A DNA stretch of 64,000 nucleotides from Hysterangium stoloniferum (lineage: Eukaryota > Basidiomycota > Agaricomycetes > Hysterangiales > Hysterangiaceae): NCBI GenBank assembly GCA_015178975.1, contig WHVD01000136.1, positions 1-64,000 of the forward strand, given 5' to 3'. The position numbers were made by a program, and so were the translations under genes. Below, in pieces: positions 1 to 9,941 of this stretch (the stretch's first letter is position 1; every line of letters begins with the position of its first letter). The notes beneath the pieces are model-generated. The model made no database searches, had not been told where the DNA came from, and saw nothing but the letters and a program-made list of their open reading frames with translations.

Positions 1-58
1 GGGGGTAGAGCTAGAAGTAGATAAACAGTGTTATCATCGTAAGGATGTGAAATGATCA

Positions 59-506
59 TTAAATTCGATAAATAGTCTTGTAAGCTCTAAGAAGAGCGGG
101 AGCGTTACGAAGGTCATTGCCGTTTAACCAAGTGTCCTCCTCCGGTCCATATCCTTTCCATCGAACCTGGAAAAGGAGTCGATTGCGATGCTTTTTGTGT
201 CCTACTATAGCTTCTACTTCGTACTCCTCGTCGTTGATTGAGTTCTCGAGGGTTCTCGAGTAGCTCCCTGGATCCGAATTCCTTAGGGGAGAGGTGGTAC
301 TTTTTAAGATGGTCTCGATTAATCACTGGATGTAATTGATATTCCGAGGGGATGCGGAGTCGGAAGACTTGAGGATTAATCTTTTCCAAGACCTCAAACG
401 GCCCTATCCATCTTTGTATAAGTTTTCTTCCGGGTCCCTTGGCCTCAATGAGCTCGAGAGAATGGGGATTAATCAGAACATAATCTCCCTCTGAGATATC
501 TTCCAC
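59..506 (-). pseudogene. gypsy-1 integrase C-terminus with chromodomain
   Basis: The frame starting at 506 gives the GDYVLIN and GPFEVLEKI segments of the integrase C-terminal domain. It changes frame near 250, and the alternative frame to the TAA at 59-61 encodes a chromodomain: YEVEAIVGHK, then a basic stretch, then VRWKGYGPEEDTWLNGNDL. Chromodomains in this position bind modified histones and steer chromovirus integration to heterochromatin. The frame change near 250 disables it in this copy. Confidence 0.8.
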
Positions 507-578
507 TAATCTCCGTCTCTTGTTGTAACTGCGAGCTTGGGTCTCTTGTGCTCGCGCAATCGAATCCTGCGCCGCTTG

Positions 579-1430
579 TCAGTGATTTTCCAATTCTAAG
601 ATCCATTGGTCGGCTAAAGGGCTATCTGATAATTCTCTGGGAACCACAGGGTTGTCCCCTCCTAGACAGCTAGACATTCCTCTTGGTAAGTAGCCCATCA
701 GCAAAAAGGCCGGCACATAGCTTGTTGAGCTTTGAACCGTCAAATTGTAGGTATGAGCCACTACTTGAGTCCATTTAGACCATTCCTCCTTCGAAGAGGT
801 GCAGTACACTCTGAGCATTTGCTCCACAATAGCATTAGCGTTCTCTGTTTGACCGTCGGTCTGAGGATGGTCGGACGAGGATACTGCAAGGGCACTTCCA
901 TATACTTTGCAGACTTCTCTCCAAAACCTACAGGTCCACCTCTTGTCTCGATCACAGATTATCCTTGAAGGCAGGCTGAAAGGAGCGGCTACTTTATTCA
1001 CGAAGATTTGCGCGAATCCTTCTGCGGATAGATCTGAAGTGGTGGGTTCACAGATCAAGAAACGCGTGAGTTTATCCACGGTGACGAAGATGGCGGAATA
1101 ACCGCCCTCTGTAGAAGGAGGCAATCCGGTAATCAGGTCCATTGAGACAACCTCAAACGGCCTTAGGGGTACATCCGTGGGTCGAAGGGCTCCTTGTCGA
1201 GCGGAATGATCAATTTTAGTTTTCTGGCATATGTCACAGCTGCGAGCGTACGCCACACAGTCCTGCAACATCCTCGGCCAGAAGAAACGGTCTTTCATCA
1301 GATTAAAGAGCCTGTGGCCGCCTGCATGAGCTCCTTCAAAAGGATTATCATGTATCAGCTTGAGTATGGTTGTCGTCATGCTGCTAGGAATGCAGATTCG
1401 ACTTTTCCAGTCTGAATCTCGAAAGAACAA
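579..1430 (-). pseudogene. gypsy-1 integrase core
   Basis: The N-terminal zinc domain is present as H...H...CDICQKTK (HHCC). The catalytic core has Asp in SMDLITGLP, Asp in RIICDRDKRW and Glu in TDGQTENANAIVEQML, the DD35E triad of retroviral-type integrases. It inserts the cDNA into the chromosome. A TGA follows ...LELENH, where related integrases read Arg-Gln-Ala. The reading frame itself is otherwise uninterrupted for about 280 residues. Confidence 0.9.
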
Positions 1431-2401
1431 TAGCTTATTCTGCCAATAAAGTAATGCGAAGGAGTGGCTACCATGTTTGGAGAAATGGGATCGGCGGCAT
1501 AATAATTCCTGAAGGCGGGATCTTTCTGGTATCTGTCACGAAGTTCCTTAGCATAATTCTCATCGATCTCTATAAGTAATTGTGGATTCGAGAGAGTAAA
1601 ATCTGCCTCATCAGTCTCATCGTTTCTGGGAAGGTTGTGCAAGTCCCATTTCGTTTGGGGGACCTCTTCGACGGTTCCGACAGGTTCAACTAACTCGTGA
1701 TGAGTGAGAAAGACGGCCTTTTCCGCTGGTTTGTTCTCCCATAACGTCTCTTTGTCGCTCCAGTTATAAGAATCCGCTACGATTGGTAAGAGATCGTCTC
1801 TCGTGGGGCTAGCACAGTCAGGTACTCGAGGAAGTCTAGATAATGGGTCAACGTTGCTGTGTATCCGTCCTGCTCTATGTAGGATTTCCAGACCGGGGTA
1901 TGCAGCGTATACCGCCCCCCATGCGGCCAGTCGACGATTAGTGTTCTCGTAAGATCTGGCCCATTGTAATGCCGCATGATCAGTGATCAAAAGGATATGT
2001 TCTCCCTCGATAAAGGGCTGGAAATGGACCAATCCTTCTTTAGCAGATAACGCTTCTCACTCTGTGGCTGAGTAGTTACATTCCACTTTTTTGAGCGTAC
2101 GGCTCCAATAGGCGATAACGCGTTCGACTGTGACACTGGTGTCATCAAAATCTGCGGCCCAGGAATCCGTCCAGGTGAATTCCGGCTCCTTGGTTTTATA
2201 ATGAGTAACAAAAATGGGGACGTCTCGTGATTGATCGAAAGCTGCCCTTGCTTGGGCATAAATTTTCATATCCTTTAGGTCCCTAAGTGTCATTTTTTGT
2301 ATTTGCTGGAGGCAACATTCCAGTGTGAAGTCCGAAGCGTCTGTGTATAACCTATAAGGCAGACCGCTCGCAGGGTGTCCAAGTACTGGAGCCGAACTCA
2401 A
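1376..2401 (-). pseudogene. gypsy-1 pol: RNase H and connection
   Basis: Two open pieces, 2401-2057 and 2032-1376, continue pol. The first has the RNase H-type YTDASDFTLE motif; the second has LLITDHAALQWA and HRAGRIHSNVDPLSR, typical of the RNase H end and linker of gypsy elements. They are split by one TGA at an expected Arg position (YSATE-stop-EAL). The second piece overlaps the integrase frame by about 55 nt, marking a frame change. RNase H removes RNA from the RNA/DNA hybrid during reverse transcription. Confidence 0.85.
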
Positions 2402-2425
2402 TGCAACTTTGATGTCTTCAAAAGC

Positions 2426-4720
2426 TCAGGCATGTTCTGAATCCCAATGCCAACAAACTCCTTTCTTTAAGAGGTTGAAAAGTGGAGCAACCATCCAGGA
2501 GTAGAATGGTATGTAAGCAGAGAAGTACAGAACCATTCCGAGAAAACGTTGAAGGTCTGCTATCTTAGAAGAAGGCGTGGCTAATTCCAATATAGCAGCG
2601 ACCTTTTCTTGATGGGTCACAAAGCCAAGTCTAGACACCTTATGTCCTAGTAGTAGAATCGAATTGTACCCCACATAGCACTTTTTGGGCGAGAGAGTGA
2701 TTCCCGCTGCAATGATGGCTTGTAGGACCTGGTCCAAATGCTCTAGATGATCGTCCCATGTCTTAGAAAAGATGTCGTCAATATAAACTAGGCAGAATAT
2801 CCATAAGTAGGGTGCAAGTATGGTTTGCATAACCCTTTGGAATATAGAAGGTCCATTACAAAGTCCAAAGGGCATTCTCCTGAATTGCCACAGTCCTCGA
2901 TGGGATCTGAAGGCTGTCTTCGGCTTATCTTCCTCTAACATTTCAAGTTGGGTAAAACCAGCTAGTGCATCGAAAGAAGATAAGATGTTGGATCCCGAGA
3001 GTGCCTGCATGATTTCCGATTGACGCGGCAGCGGAAATTCATCGGGAACTGTTAGGCTGTTCAACTTTCTATAGTCAATTACTACTCGTGGTTTCCCGTT
3101 GCGATAGACGACAAAGGCTGGTGCCCCCCAAGGACTCTTGGATGGTTCAATCACTCCCTGTTGGAACCAAGTGTCCATTTGTTCGTCAATGACTTTCCTA
3201 TTAGCTGGGGAGGTTGGAAACATTGACATTGAAATAGGTTGTGTGCCATCTTTTAAGGGGATGTTGACCTTGACATCTACTTGTCCTAAATGCCTGTCTA
3301 CTCCAAAAGCTAGGACGTTCTTAGTTAATACTGACTCCAAGTGGGGGGAGATGTCGGTAGGGATGTCAGGACCTAAATTAACTAGCTTATGCAGATCTTC
3401 CGCGCGAAGCGTTTCCGTGGTGGCAACTTCTGACGTTTTGGGGCCTACCGGGTCGAAATCGTCTGCGAGTTCCCGTTCCAGGGGCAGCCTGGAAGATTGA
3501 GGATTAAGGACACATTCCTCTTCTATTCTTGATAGACTTTCGACGAGATGGGCGATCTTGGTTGCCATTGACTGCATCGATGCCCTCTCAGTCGAAGATC
3601 TAGGAGTCTGGGCCCATTTGTTCGCGTCTTGAATTAATCCAATGGTTTCCCCTCGTCTGATGATTCTTGGCATCAGAGAGGGATTAGTGAGAGGTATCGC
3701 GGCACGTTCCCTAGAGATGGCGGTGGTGGGAGCAGCTAGTATACTCCCATCGTCGTTCTGCAAGACAACTCCCTCAACTATCCATTGGTAACCAATAAGA
3801 TCTCCTACAAATATTGGTACTAATCGAATTGATTCCGGTTCTATAGTACAATCTTGTAAGGCCCGTGCGACTCTTTCAGTACGCACTCCTTTGTCTGGTT
3901 TGGAAGTCAATTCAGACGGGTCATTGGCTAATTCCTCAAAGGGGATCTTGCTAATCGAAAAGGTTAAAGGCTGCAGCTCCTTGGAAGAGCTGGCTGGAAT
4001 AGATCCTGCTCTCCCAGGCAAAATCAATCTGGAACCCAGCGGTTGGTCTCGCAGTGTCCCGATCTCATAGTTCACGTGAAAGTCTTCTCCAAGAAGGATC
4101 GGGACGGTCATACCTCGGACAACATATGTCTCGGCGGTAAATTTGAGGAGTATACTGGTGTCGTCCTCGAGATAAATGGGGATGTTGACGTATCCTAATA
4201 CTTTGGCATTACCGGTAAGTTGTATGAGGCGCAGCTTGAGTCCTTGCTTGAGTTTAGGGCGGTCCTCTAGTTCCTTATAGAAATCCTCCGAGATTAAGGA
4301 GAGGTCAGCTCTGGTGTCCAGCCTGATTTTAATAGGATTTGAGGCTTCTGAATTCCCTACATGTCCGTAGACGTGTAATGCTGAAATCCCAATACTGGAA
4401 TATCCACCCAGAGGGTCCCTTTTGCGATAGATAATAGTCGAATCCTCTTTCATAAGTCGACTGGATCGGGGGTATTGAACTCTAGGTCTTTTGCTTTCTT
4501 TTCTTGCAGCCAATTTAACATTCCTCCTGATACGTCTACCGTTAGGTACCTTGTCGTCTGCTTCAGAGTCTGACTCATTGCAAGGAATTAAGTCGGGTAA
4601 TTGCCCTGGGTCGAAGGGGAAGCTCTCCTCCTCCGATCCCTCAGACTCAGAGGGGTCTTCTATAACGTAGGTTTGACTTAGATCGGTTCGCAAATGCGTC
4701 CTCGTCGATGATTTCCTCAA
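2426..4720 (-). pseudogene. gypsy-1 pol: protease and reverse transcriptase
   Basis: The first third carries a retropepsin-like region whose active-site motif reads DTRA instead of the usual D-[TS]-G-A, so the flap Gly is lost by an apparent G-to-A change. The reverse transcriptase follows: VVIDYRKLNS, the first catalytic Asp in FDALAGFTQLEM, the MPFGLCNGPSIFQ segment, and the catalytic YIDD box in LVYIDDIF. The frame ends at a TGA (about 2426) in a context where related elements read Ala-Arg-Ala-Phe at the RNase H entrance. The product would copy genomic RNA in cytoplasmic particles. With the protease motif altered, this copy is probably dead even apart from its stops. Confidence 0.9.
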
Positions 4721-7433
4721 TGGTGGGAGGTTCAGGTCGCGATAAAACTCTCGTCTCAGTCAGACCTTCACGGTTCTGACGATGAGCATCTAGCCAGTCT
4801 CCTTTCTCGAGAAAATCATGGTCTGATATAGAAACATAAACTTGCGATGTCTCGTTCTCATTTGAGGATGCTTTCACGTCTGAAACGATGTTGTCCTCTG
4901 GCTGAGGAAGGTAGACAGAAATGAAAATCGATTCCTCATCAATGTTATGTACTTGTCCCTGTACACTTAATCCATAAACCGTTTCATAAGCCCTTTGATC
5001 CTCCGCCTCCTCCATTGGGTTCTGTGCGGAGCACTTGTTAATAGAGACATAGTGCGACATCCTGCCCGCATGGGGGCAGTCGATCTTGAAATGCTCTAAA
5101 CTCCCACAAATCCAACACTCCTTCGGAGGTTTGGTGATGCTTTTCTTGTCACTCCATTCGAAAAAGAACTTGCCATGTTTCTTACCCTGTTTAGCGTTCG
5201 ATCTCCTAGAGGCGGTTTTATCCTCAAGTTCACCGAGGAGGACGTGGCCTCGATTAGTGGGGTCGATTTTTCCAGAGTGCTCCTCCTCATGCCAGGGATC
5301 CGACTCATCTTGCTTGGCGATCATGACTCTGGGTTTCTGAAACCGATAACATTCTCGATGTGTTTGAACCCAAGTGTTAATCAGAGCCTCTTGTAAATTG
5401 TTCGCGTACGTCTGTAGGCTCATGATGTCGTCGATAGGTTGTCCCTGTAGAAGATAAAGCCATTCCGTGGGCAGTGTCAGGATAAGTCTGTGCGTTTCGT
5501 CCTTCCGGTTTTGGTGGAACCCATACAAGAATCGATAAAGCTTGACCCTTCACTGAATGTAATGAATGGGTGTCTCATGATTGTGACTGGCCTGTCGAAA
5601 TTTCATGGCTTCCCATTCTAGAGCCAAGGATTCACGCCAACGGGTTCCAAGTAATCCTTCTACGATGCCCCCAAGAAACGATCCGTGAGATCGACTAAAC
5701 TCAGTGCGATGTTCACGGTCTAGGGTGCTCCACCAGATCTTAGCACTGCCGGTGAGTCGTCTTGGCAGAGCGACTCCCAACAATGTACTCATGGAGTCAG
5801 AGATCTCCGAGAGGCTCATAATATCCATGATGTAATCCAACGCCTTGGATTGAGTCCCATCGTATTCGGGAAGGTCTGACCATTTGATCTTGATGTCGTT
5901 GGTGTTAAGAGCGATCCTTTTATCCTTAGGTAAGTCATCAATAGGCGCGCTGGCTCGAGGTTGCATCAGAGTTCGAAAGGGAGAGTTAGGTACTCTACCG
6001 TGACGCCCCCCACGTCCCGAATTCCCTCCATAGCTTGAGGTACTAGAACTCCCAGATGAATTACTAGGAGGTCCTCCTGATGGCAGAAAAGGGTTGGAGG
6101 AGATCGGCAGGGAATGGCGAGGATCGACTGGATTCAGCGATCCTCAACCAGCAACCTGACCAGCTATACCCTCGGTGAATGCAGTGGAGAAAGACGGTCG
6201 ACCCCTGTTGGCGACTGATCGATATCTAGTCGTAGTTGGTTCATCACCCATGTTCGTATTGCCAGGGATTCGTTCGAACACGACGCGAGACCAGTGACTT
6301 TCCTGATGGGGGGTAGGGCTAGGTTCCGTCGCGATCCCTCTCTTGATTTCGACCGTATTCAAAGGTCGACGAGGTTGAGGCTGATAGAGGGGGATGCATA
6401 TTTCCATTCCTTTTTCCTGAAGACGTTCCGCCACCTGCATCCTCATGTCAGACAGGAAGTCTTGCAGAATAATGGGATGATTGAGCGAATGAAGGAAACG
6501 AGTGTCAGGAGAGCCATTCAGGGTACGAACAAACGAACTTGTTGTGGAGATGGGCGAATCGGGTACCTGGATGGAATCACCATAAGGGTAAAGCACTTCC
6601 AAAACCATCTTATCGAGTCTTCTCTGATTTCGCCTTAACCGACCCCTTAAAGTGAAATACGCAAACGAAGAATTCCGAGTAATCCCATTAAGAGACTCCT
6701 CCAGCATCCAAATGTAAATATACTGGTAGTCGACTTTGGGGACGATATGATCCCCACCGAGTAGGATGTGAAGGATTTGTAACGTGTCATCGTGCATGTG
6801 GAGCACGTCGAGGAATGAGGAGAACACCTCTTGTTTAAGAACCGTCCTCCCTCCTTCCATAACAGAGGTAACTTCACTCGACCATTCGGGAATCGAGCGA
6901 GTCAAGTCCTCAAGGGTTCCAGGTCATAAGAATAGATCCTGTGCCGATAAAATAGCCTGATAACGACCTAACCAGACTGCTACAGTCACCGGTAAAAGGG
7001 GGTAGTCCGTATTGTACTCCTCCACAAAGGGAGTAACCTGATCCATAGAAATTCGGTCGGCATAGTATGCATCCCATTGTAAGTCGATGGGCTGGGCGTA
7101 AATCATATGACCCCTAAAGAATTGCTTAAGGATGACCTGTTTAGGCGGGAACGAGAGAACGGGTTCAGAAGCACGGGTAATTTCAACCTTAGCTCCGGGG
7201 ATGTTCAACTGCTCAGTTGACAGATGTTCTTCTCATGGACTTGGAGGGGCATCCGTTGACGGTCCAGCTACTGCTTTCATGGGACTTCCGGGAGGAGCTG
7301 GTTTTTGAAAGGTCAACAAAGACTTCCTCATGGTGACGTTACGGGGTGGTTCCAGACTTGCAGGTCTTTGACGAGGTTTTGAACTACTCGGGGTCACAGA
7401 GGATCTCGGCATTTGGTTCTTGCCAGTGGTCAT
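4647..7433 (-). pseudogene. gypsy-1 gag polyprotein, decayed
   Basis: Structural protein of the retrotransposon particle. Open pieces at 7433-7233, 7208-6924, 6905-6144, 5966-5550 and 5528-4647 read in series, separated by TGA codons. A capsid-like part lies at about 5900-5440, with the usual retrotransposon gag pattern of Trp/Leu-rich helices. A CCHC zinc knuckle (CWICGSLEHFKIDC, spacing CX2CX4HX4C) sits near 5090-5130 and binds RNA in this family. The start is taken at 7433, the first ATG after the leader. The last piece overlaps the pol frame by about 70 nt, consistent with a frameshifted gag-pol join. The stops fall where an Arg codon would fit. Inactive as it stands. Confidence 0.85.
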
Positions 7434-7548
7434 TTACGTGTTTAGAATTTGATAGTTAAAATAAATGTTTTTCTTCGTAGGGAAAGAGTGGTCCGGCCCG
7501 GATCACCACTGTGAAGAGTGGTAGAAGTTCTAACCGTTCTATATACAA

Positions 7549-7559
7549 AGAATATCGAC
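7549..7559 (-). promoter_or_regulatory. Predicted self-priming primer-binding site of gypsy-1
   Basis: The element-sense sequence GTCGATATTCT directly follows the LTR end. It is perfectly complementary to the element-sense sequence starting at 7853 inside the LTR, which lies 37 nt downstream of a TATA-like box. Tf1/sushi retrotransposons prime with the first 11 nt of their own RNA folded back on the primer site, and the geometry here fits that. The mechanism is inferred from complementarity. Confidence 0.65.
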
Positions 7560-8279
7560 TGTTGAAGTACGATACCACAATGTATTGACTGTCTAAGTCT
7601 AATACGGACCAAACACATATTGACTACTTAGTTCAATATGGTAGAGAGAATAGGGTGTCCTTAGATTTCGGGCGGGCGAAGACTAATCCTAAAGAGCTCT
7701 TTTCGGCGATATACCGATCGGAACTGAAGGACAAGTCGAGCGTCGGGCCAAGGGGTTGGGGCCGGGAGTGGGCGAGTGCACGCGGAGGCGGATGGGGGGA
7801 TTCTTAGTATGAGACTATTACAGGTGTATGAGGGTGTTCTGAGTCGATATTCTGATTGCCTAGTAACTACAACTACAGCAGGTTCATATACAAGTAACAG
7901 GTGTCTAGAAAATACTAATGGGGAGAAGGGCGGAAAACGGCATTAACAATAAGCTTGACTAGGAACGGGAAGTTTATGATTAGTTCGGAGGCCGATGATA
8001 ACCGAGAGCATACGTAATTACGATAAAAGGACATAGTTCAAGGACTACAAATATAGATAGACATATGTGAAACATAAGGTTGAACGGATCAACATAATAA
8101 AGGGGACATATCAAAAGTTTGACCAGACAATACGAGTTATTTTGATGTGGGCAAACGGAGTTTGATCTTCGCGAAAACATACATCAGCTTCGGGGCTGAT
8201 GGTTTCCGAGATGGCGACTTGAAATGTTGATAAGTGGCGATAACCTCGTGACCGATAGGGTTGCGACATGGTCGTAACA
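7560..8279 (-). repeat. 5' LTR of gypsy-1 (LTR-1 family)
   Basis: About 720 bp. Roughly 610 bp (about 7655-8279) match a solo LTR at 42765-43484 with few differences, including the outer end ...ggtcgtaaca. The inner 100 bp (7560-7655) do not match the solo LTR. The inner boundary is placed at TGTTGAAG (7560) because an 11-nt self-priming site abuts it. An alternative boundary at 7510 (TGTGAAGAG, followed on the element strand by a TGG-initial sequence) cannot be excluded. A TATA-like motif at 7881-7890 lies 37 nt upstream of the predicted RNA start at 7853. Confidence 0.8.
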
Positions 8280-8564
8280 GTTATTGATGAAGTGTTCTGA
8301 TGACAGAGTAATGCCCACCACTGTTGACCAATGTGTCTCAGCATTATTGGTGCCTACCATGAAGATAGATGCTAGAACTATCCAGGATTAATTGTTAAGA
8401 TTTGCAATAATTTCCTTTCATGGGAAATGGGATTATTCCCACAAACCCAACTTTGAAGTGCCAGGCAAGGTTGACCCCACAGGGACCTATGGGCACTTGT
8501 GCTGTGAGTGCCTGTGGGGCACAACCTGTGTACTTGGCTAAAGGTTTCACAAACACAGCTGCAT
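8280..8564. other. Unassigned spacer
   Basis: Lies between gypsy-1 and the hairpin minisatellite. The bases after the LTR (gttat at 8280-8284) would be one copy of its target duplication, but the partner is outside the window. No gene or repeat recognised. Confidence 0.4.
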
Positions 8565-9020
8565 ACCCACAACTTCAACACCAGACCAAAGGTTGCATGC
8601 ACACAGCTGTTCATCCTGGATAAACAGCTGCATACCCATAACTTCGGTGCTAAAGGTTGCATGTACACAGCTGTTCATCCTGGATGAACAGCTGCATACC
8701 CACAATTTTGGTGCTAAAAGTTGCATGCACACAGCTGTTCATCCTGGATAACAGCTGCATACCCACAACTTTGGTGCTAAAAGTTGCATGCACACAGCTG
8801 TCCATCCTGGATGAACAGCTGTATACACACAACTTTGGCACAAAAACTTGTATGCACATACATAACTGTTCATCCTGGATAAACAGCTGTATACACGCAA
8901 TTTCAGCATTAAAAGTTGCATGCACACACCTGTTCATCCTGGATGAACAGCTGCATACACACAACTTTGGCACTAAAGGTTGCATGCACACAGCTGTTCA
9001 TCCTGGATGAACAGCTGCAC
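8565..9020. repeat. Tandem array of ~64-bp units, each with a palindrome
   Basis: About seven imperfect units of 63-67 bp. Each contains AGCTGTTCAT, a CCTGG spacer and ATGAACAGCT, which can fold into a 10-bp hairpin, followed by a segment like acaactttggtgctaaaag. The small ORFs over it on both strands are repeat translations and not genes. Confidence 0.88.
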
Positions 9021-9603
9021 ATACACAACCTTTCATCCCACATGAAACTATGAAGCCTATACACTCTTTGCTGTGAAACCTGCTCTATGTGAGCAAAATC
9101 TGATTCCTATGTTGAACCCTGTGTTCACATCTGAAAGCCCTACCCTATGTGAAGAGGATCTGGTCCCTAGATCCCCTACTCTATGTGAAAGGGATCTGGT
9201 CCCTAGATGAACCCCACCTGACCCATATAACCTTATTAAATAGTATAAAGAGTACCTCTGAAATCAGATGTGATTTTCACATACCAGAGCTCTGAACAAT
9301 CAACAGATATAGCCTGTAATACACCTTGTTATCTTGATAAGCACTTAGAAACCACTGGACGCAATGCTTCATGTAAACTTTGAAAGCTCCCAGAGGATGT
9401 AAGACATATTTCACTTCCATAAACTGTTGACCAATAGAGGTTTCTGAAGCCACTTCAGCAAAAAATTGTTTCAGAATATGCAGTTGTTATGGCAAGAATA
9501 GATTACCTTGGTCATCTGAAGAATCACATCTGATTTAAGTTGATACCTGGCATTGATATACTGTATGTATAACTGCTTGAAGTGACCTGGATGTGGGTTA
9601 CTC
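9021..9603. other. Unassigned A/T-rich spacer with short degenerate repeats
   Basis: At 9120-9215 there are about three imperfect copies of a phrase like ctatgtgaaagggatctgg. No convincing gene. Strong CpG depletion suggests old methylated sequence. Confidence 0.4.
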
Positions 9604-9941
9604 ACAGGTTGAAGCATCTCTAATATCAGTGTGAAGCCAATGAGGAGAAATGGTGTGAGAGAAAGACATTAGAAACTTACCCAAAGCTCTGAATCTCTGA
9701 AAATGATTATTTTTGAAAACATTTTCTCAATAAGTCAAGGAGTCAGGGTTCTCTGTGATACACTTGCAAACATAGTCACAGTGGTTTTGGGCAGGGTGGA
9801 TTAGCAGTTTCAGCAATTTATGAGAGAAAGTGATAGTCAATTCTAGTTCAAATTTAATTCCATCCAACTGGACATCTCGGAGGATGAAAGTGTTAACAGA
9901 TTCTCCAAAACTTCATGGTCTTGCCTGCTTTCATCTCCAAC
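9604..9941 (-). pseudogene. Decayed 5' fragment of the Crinkler/RHS-type gene at 38195-41406
   Basis: The sequence lines up over about 330 bp with 40986-41310, which is exon 1 and the start of intron 1 of the gene further right, including the 5' splice site (gaaacttacc on the plus strand). Nearly all CpG sites of the intact copy read TpG or CpA here, so no reading frame survives. Homology stops at the left near 9604 and is cut on the right by the LTR-L inserted at 9942. Confidence 0.8.

Larger units (their letters stand above)
1..8279 (-). mobile_element. gypsy-1: Ty3/gypsy chromovirus, 5' LTR to chromodomain, 3' LTR outside window
   Basis: Minus-strand LTR retrotransposon. From right to left it shows a 5' LTR, a primer site, a long gag with a CCHC knuckle, protease, reverse transcriptase, RNase H, HHCC/DDE integrase and a C-terminal chromodomain. 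The order PR-RT-RH-IN places it in Ty3/gypsy and the chromodomain places it in the chromovirus branch. The 3' LTR would lie left of position 1. The coding region is broken by TGA stops and at least three frame changes, so the copy is not autonomous. Its gag is much longer than that of gypsy-2 or gypsy-3, so it is a separate family. Confidence 0.93.

Noticed and set aside
8378..9010. Several Cys-rich ORFs of 60-117 codons on both strands
   Set aside because: Products of the ~64-bp hairpin minisatellite; both strands look equally 'coding'.
8565..9020. CRISPR array
   Set aside because: The array is tandem with no unique spacers of constant length, and the genome is plainly fungal.
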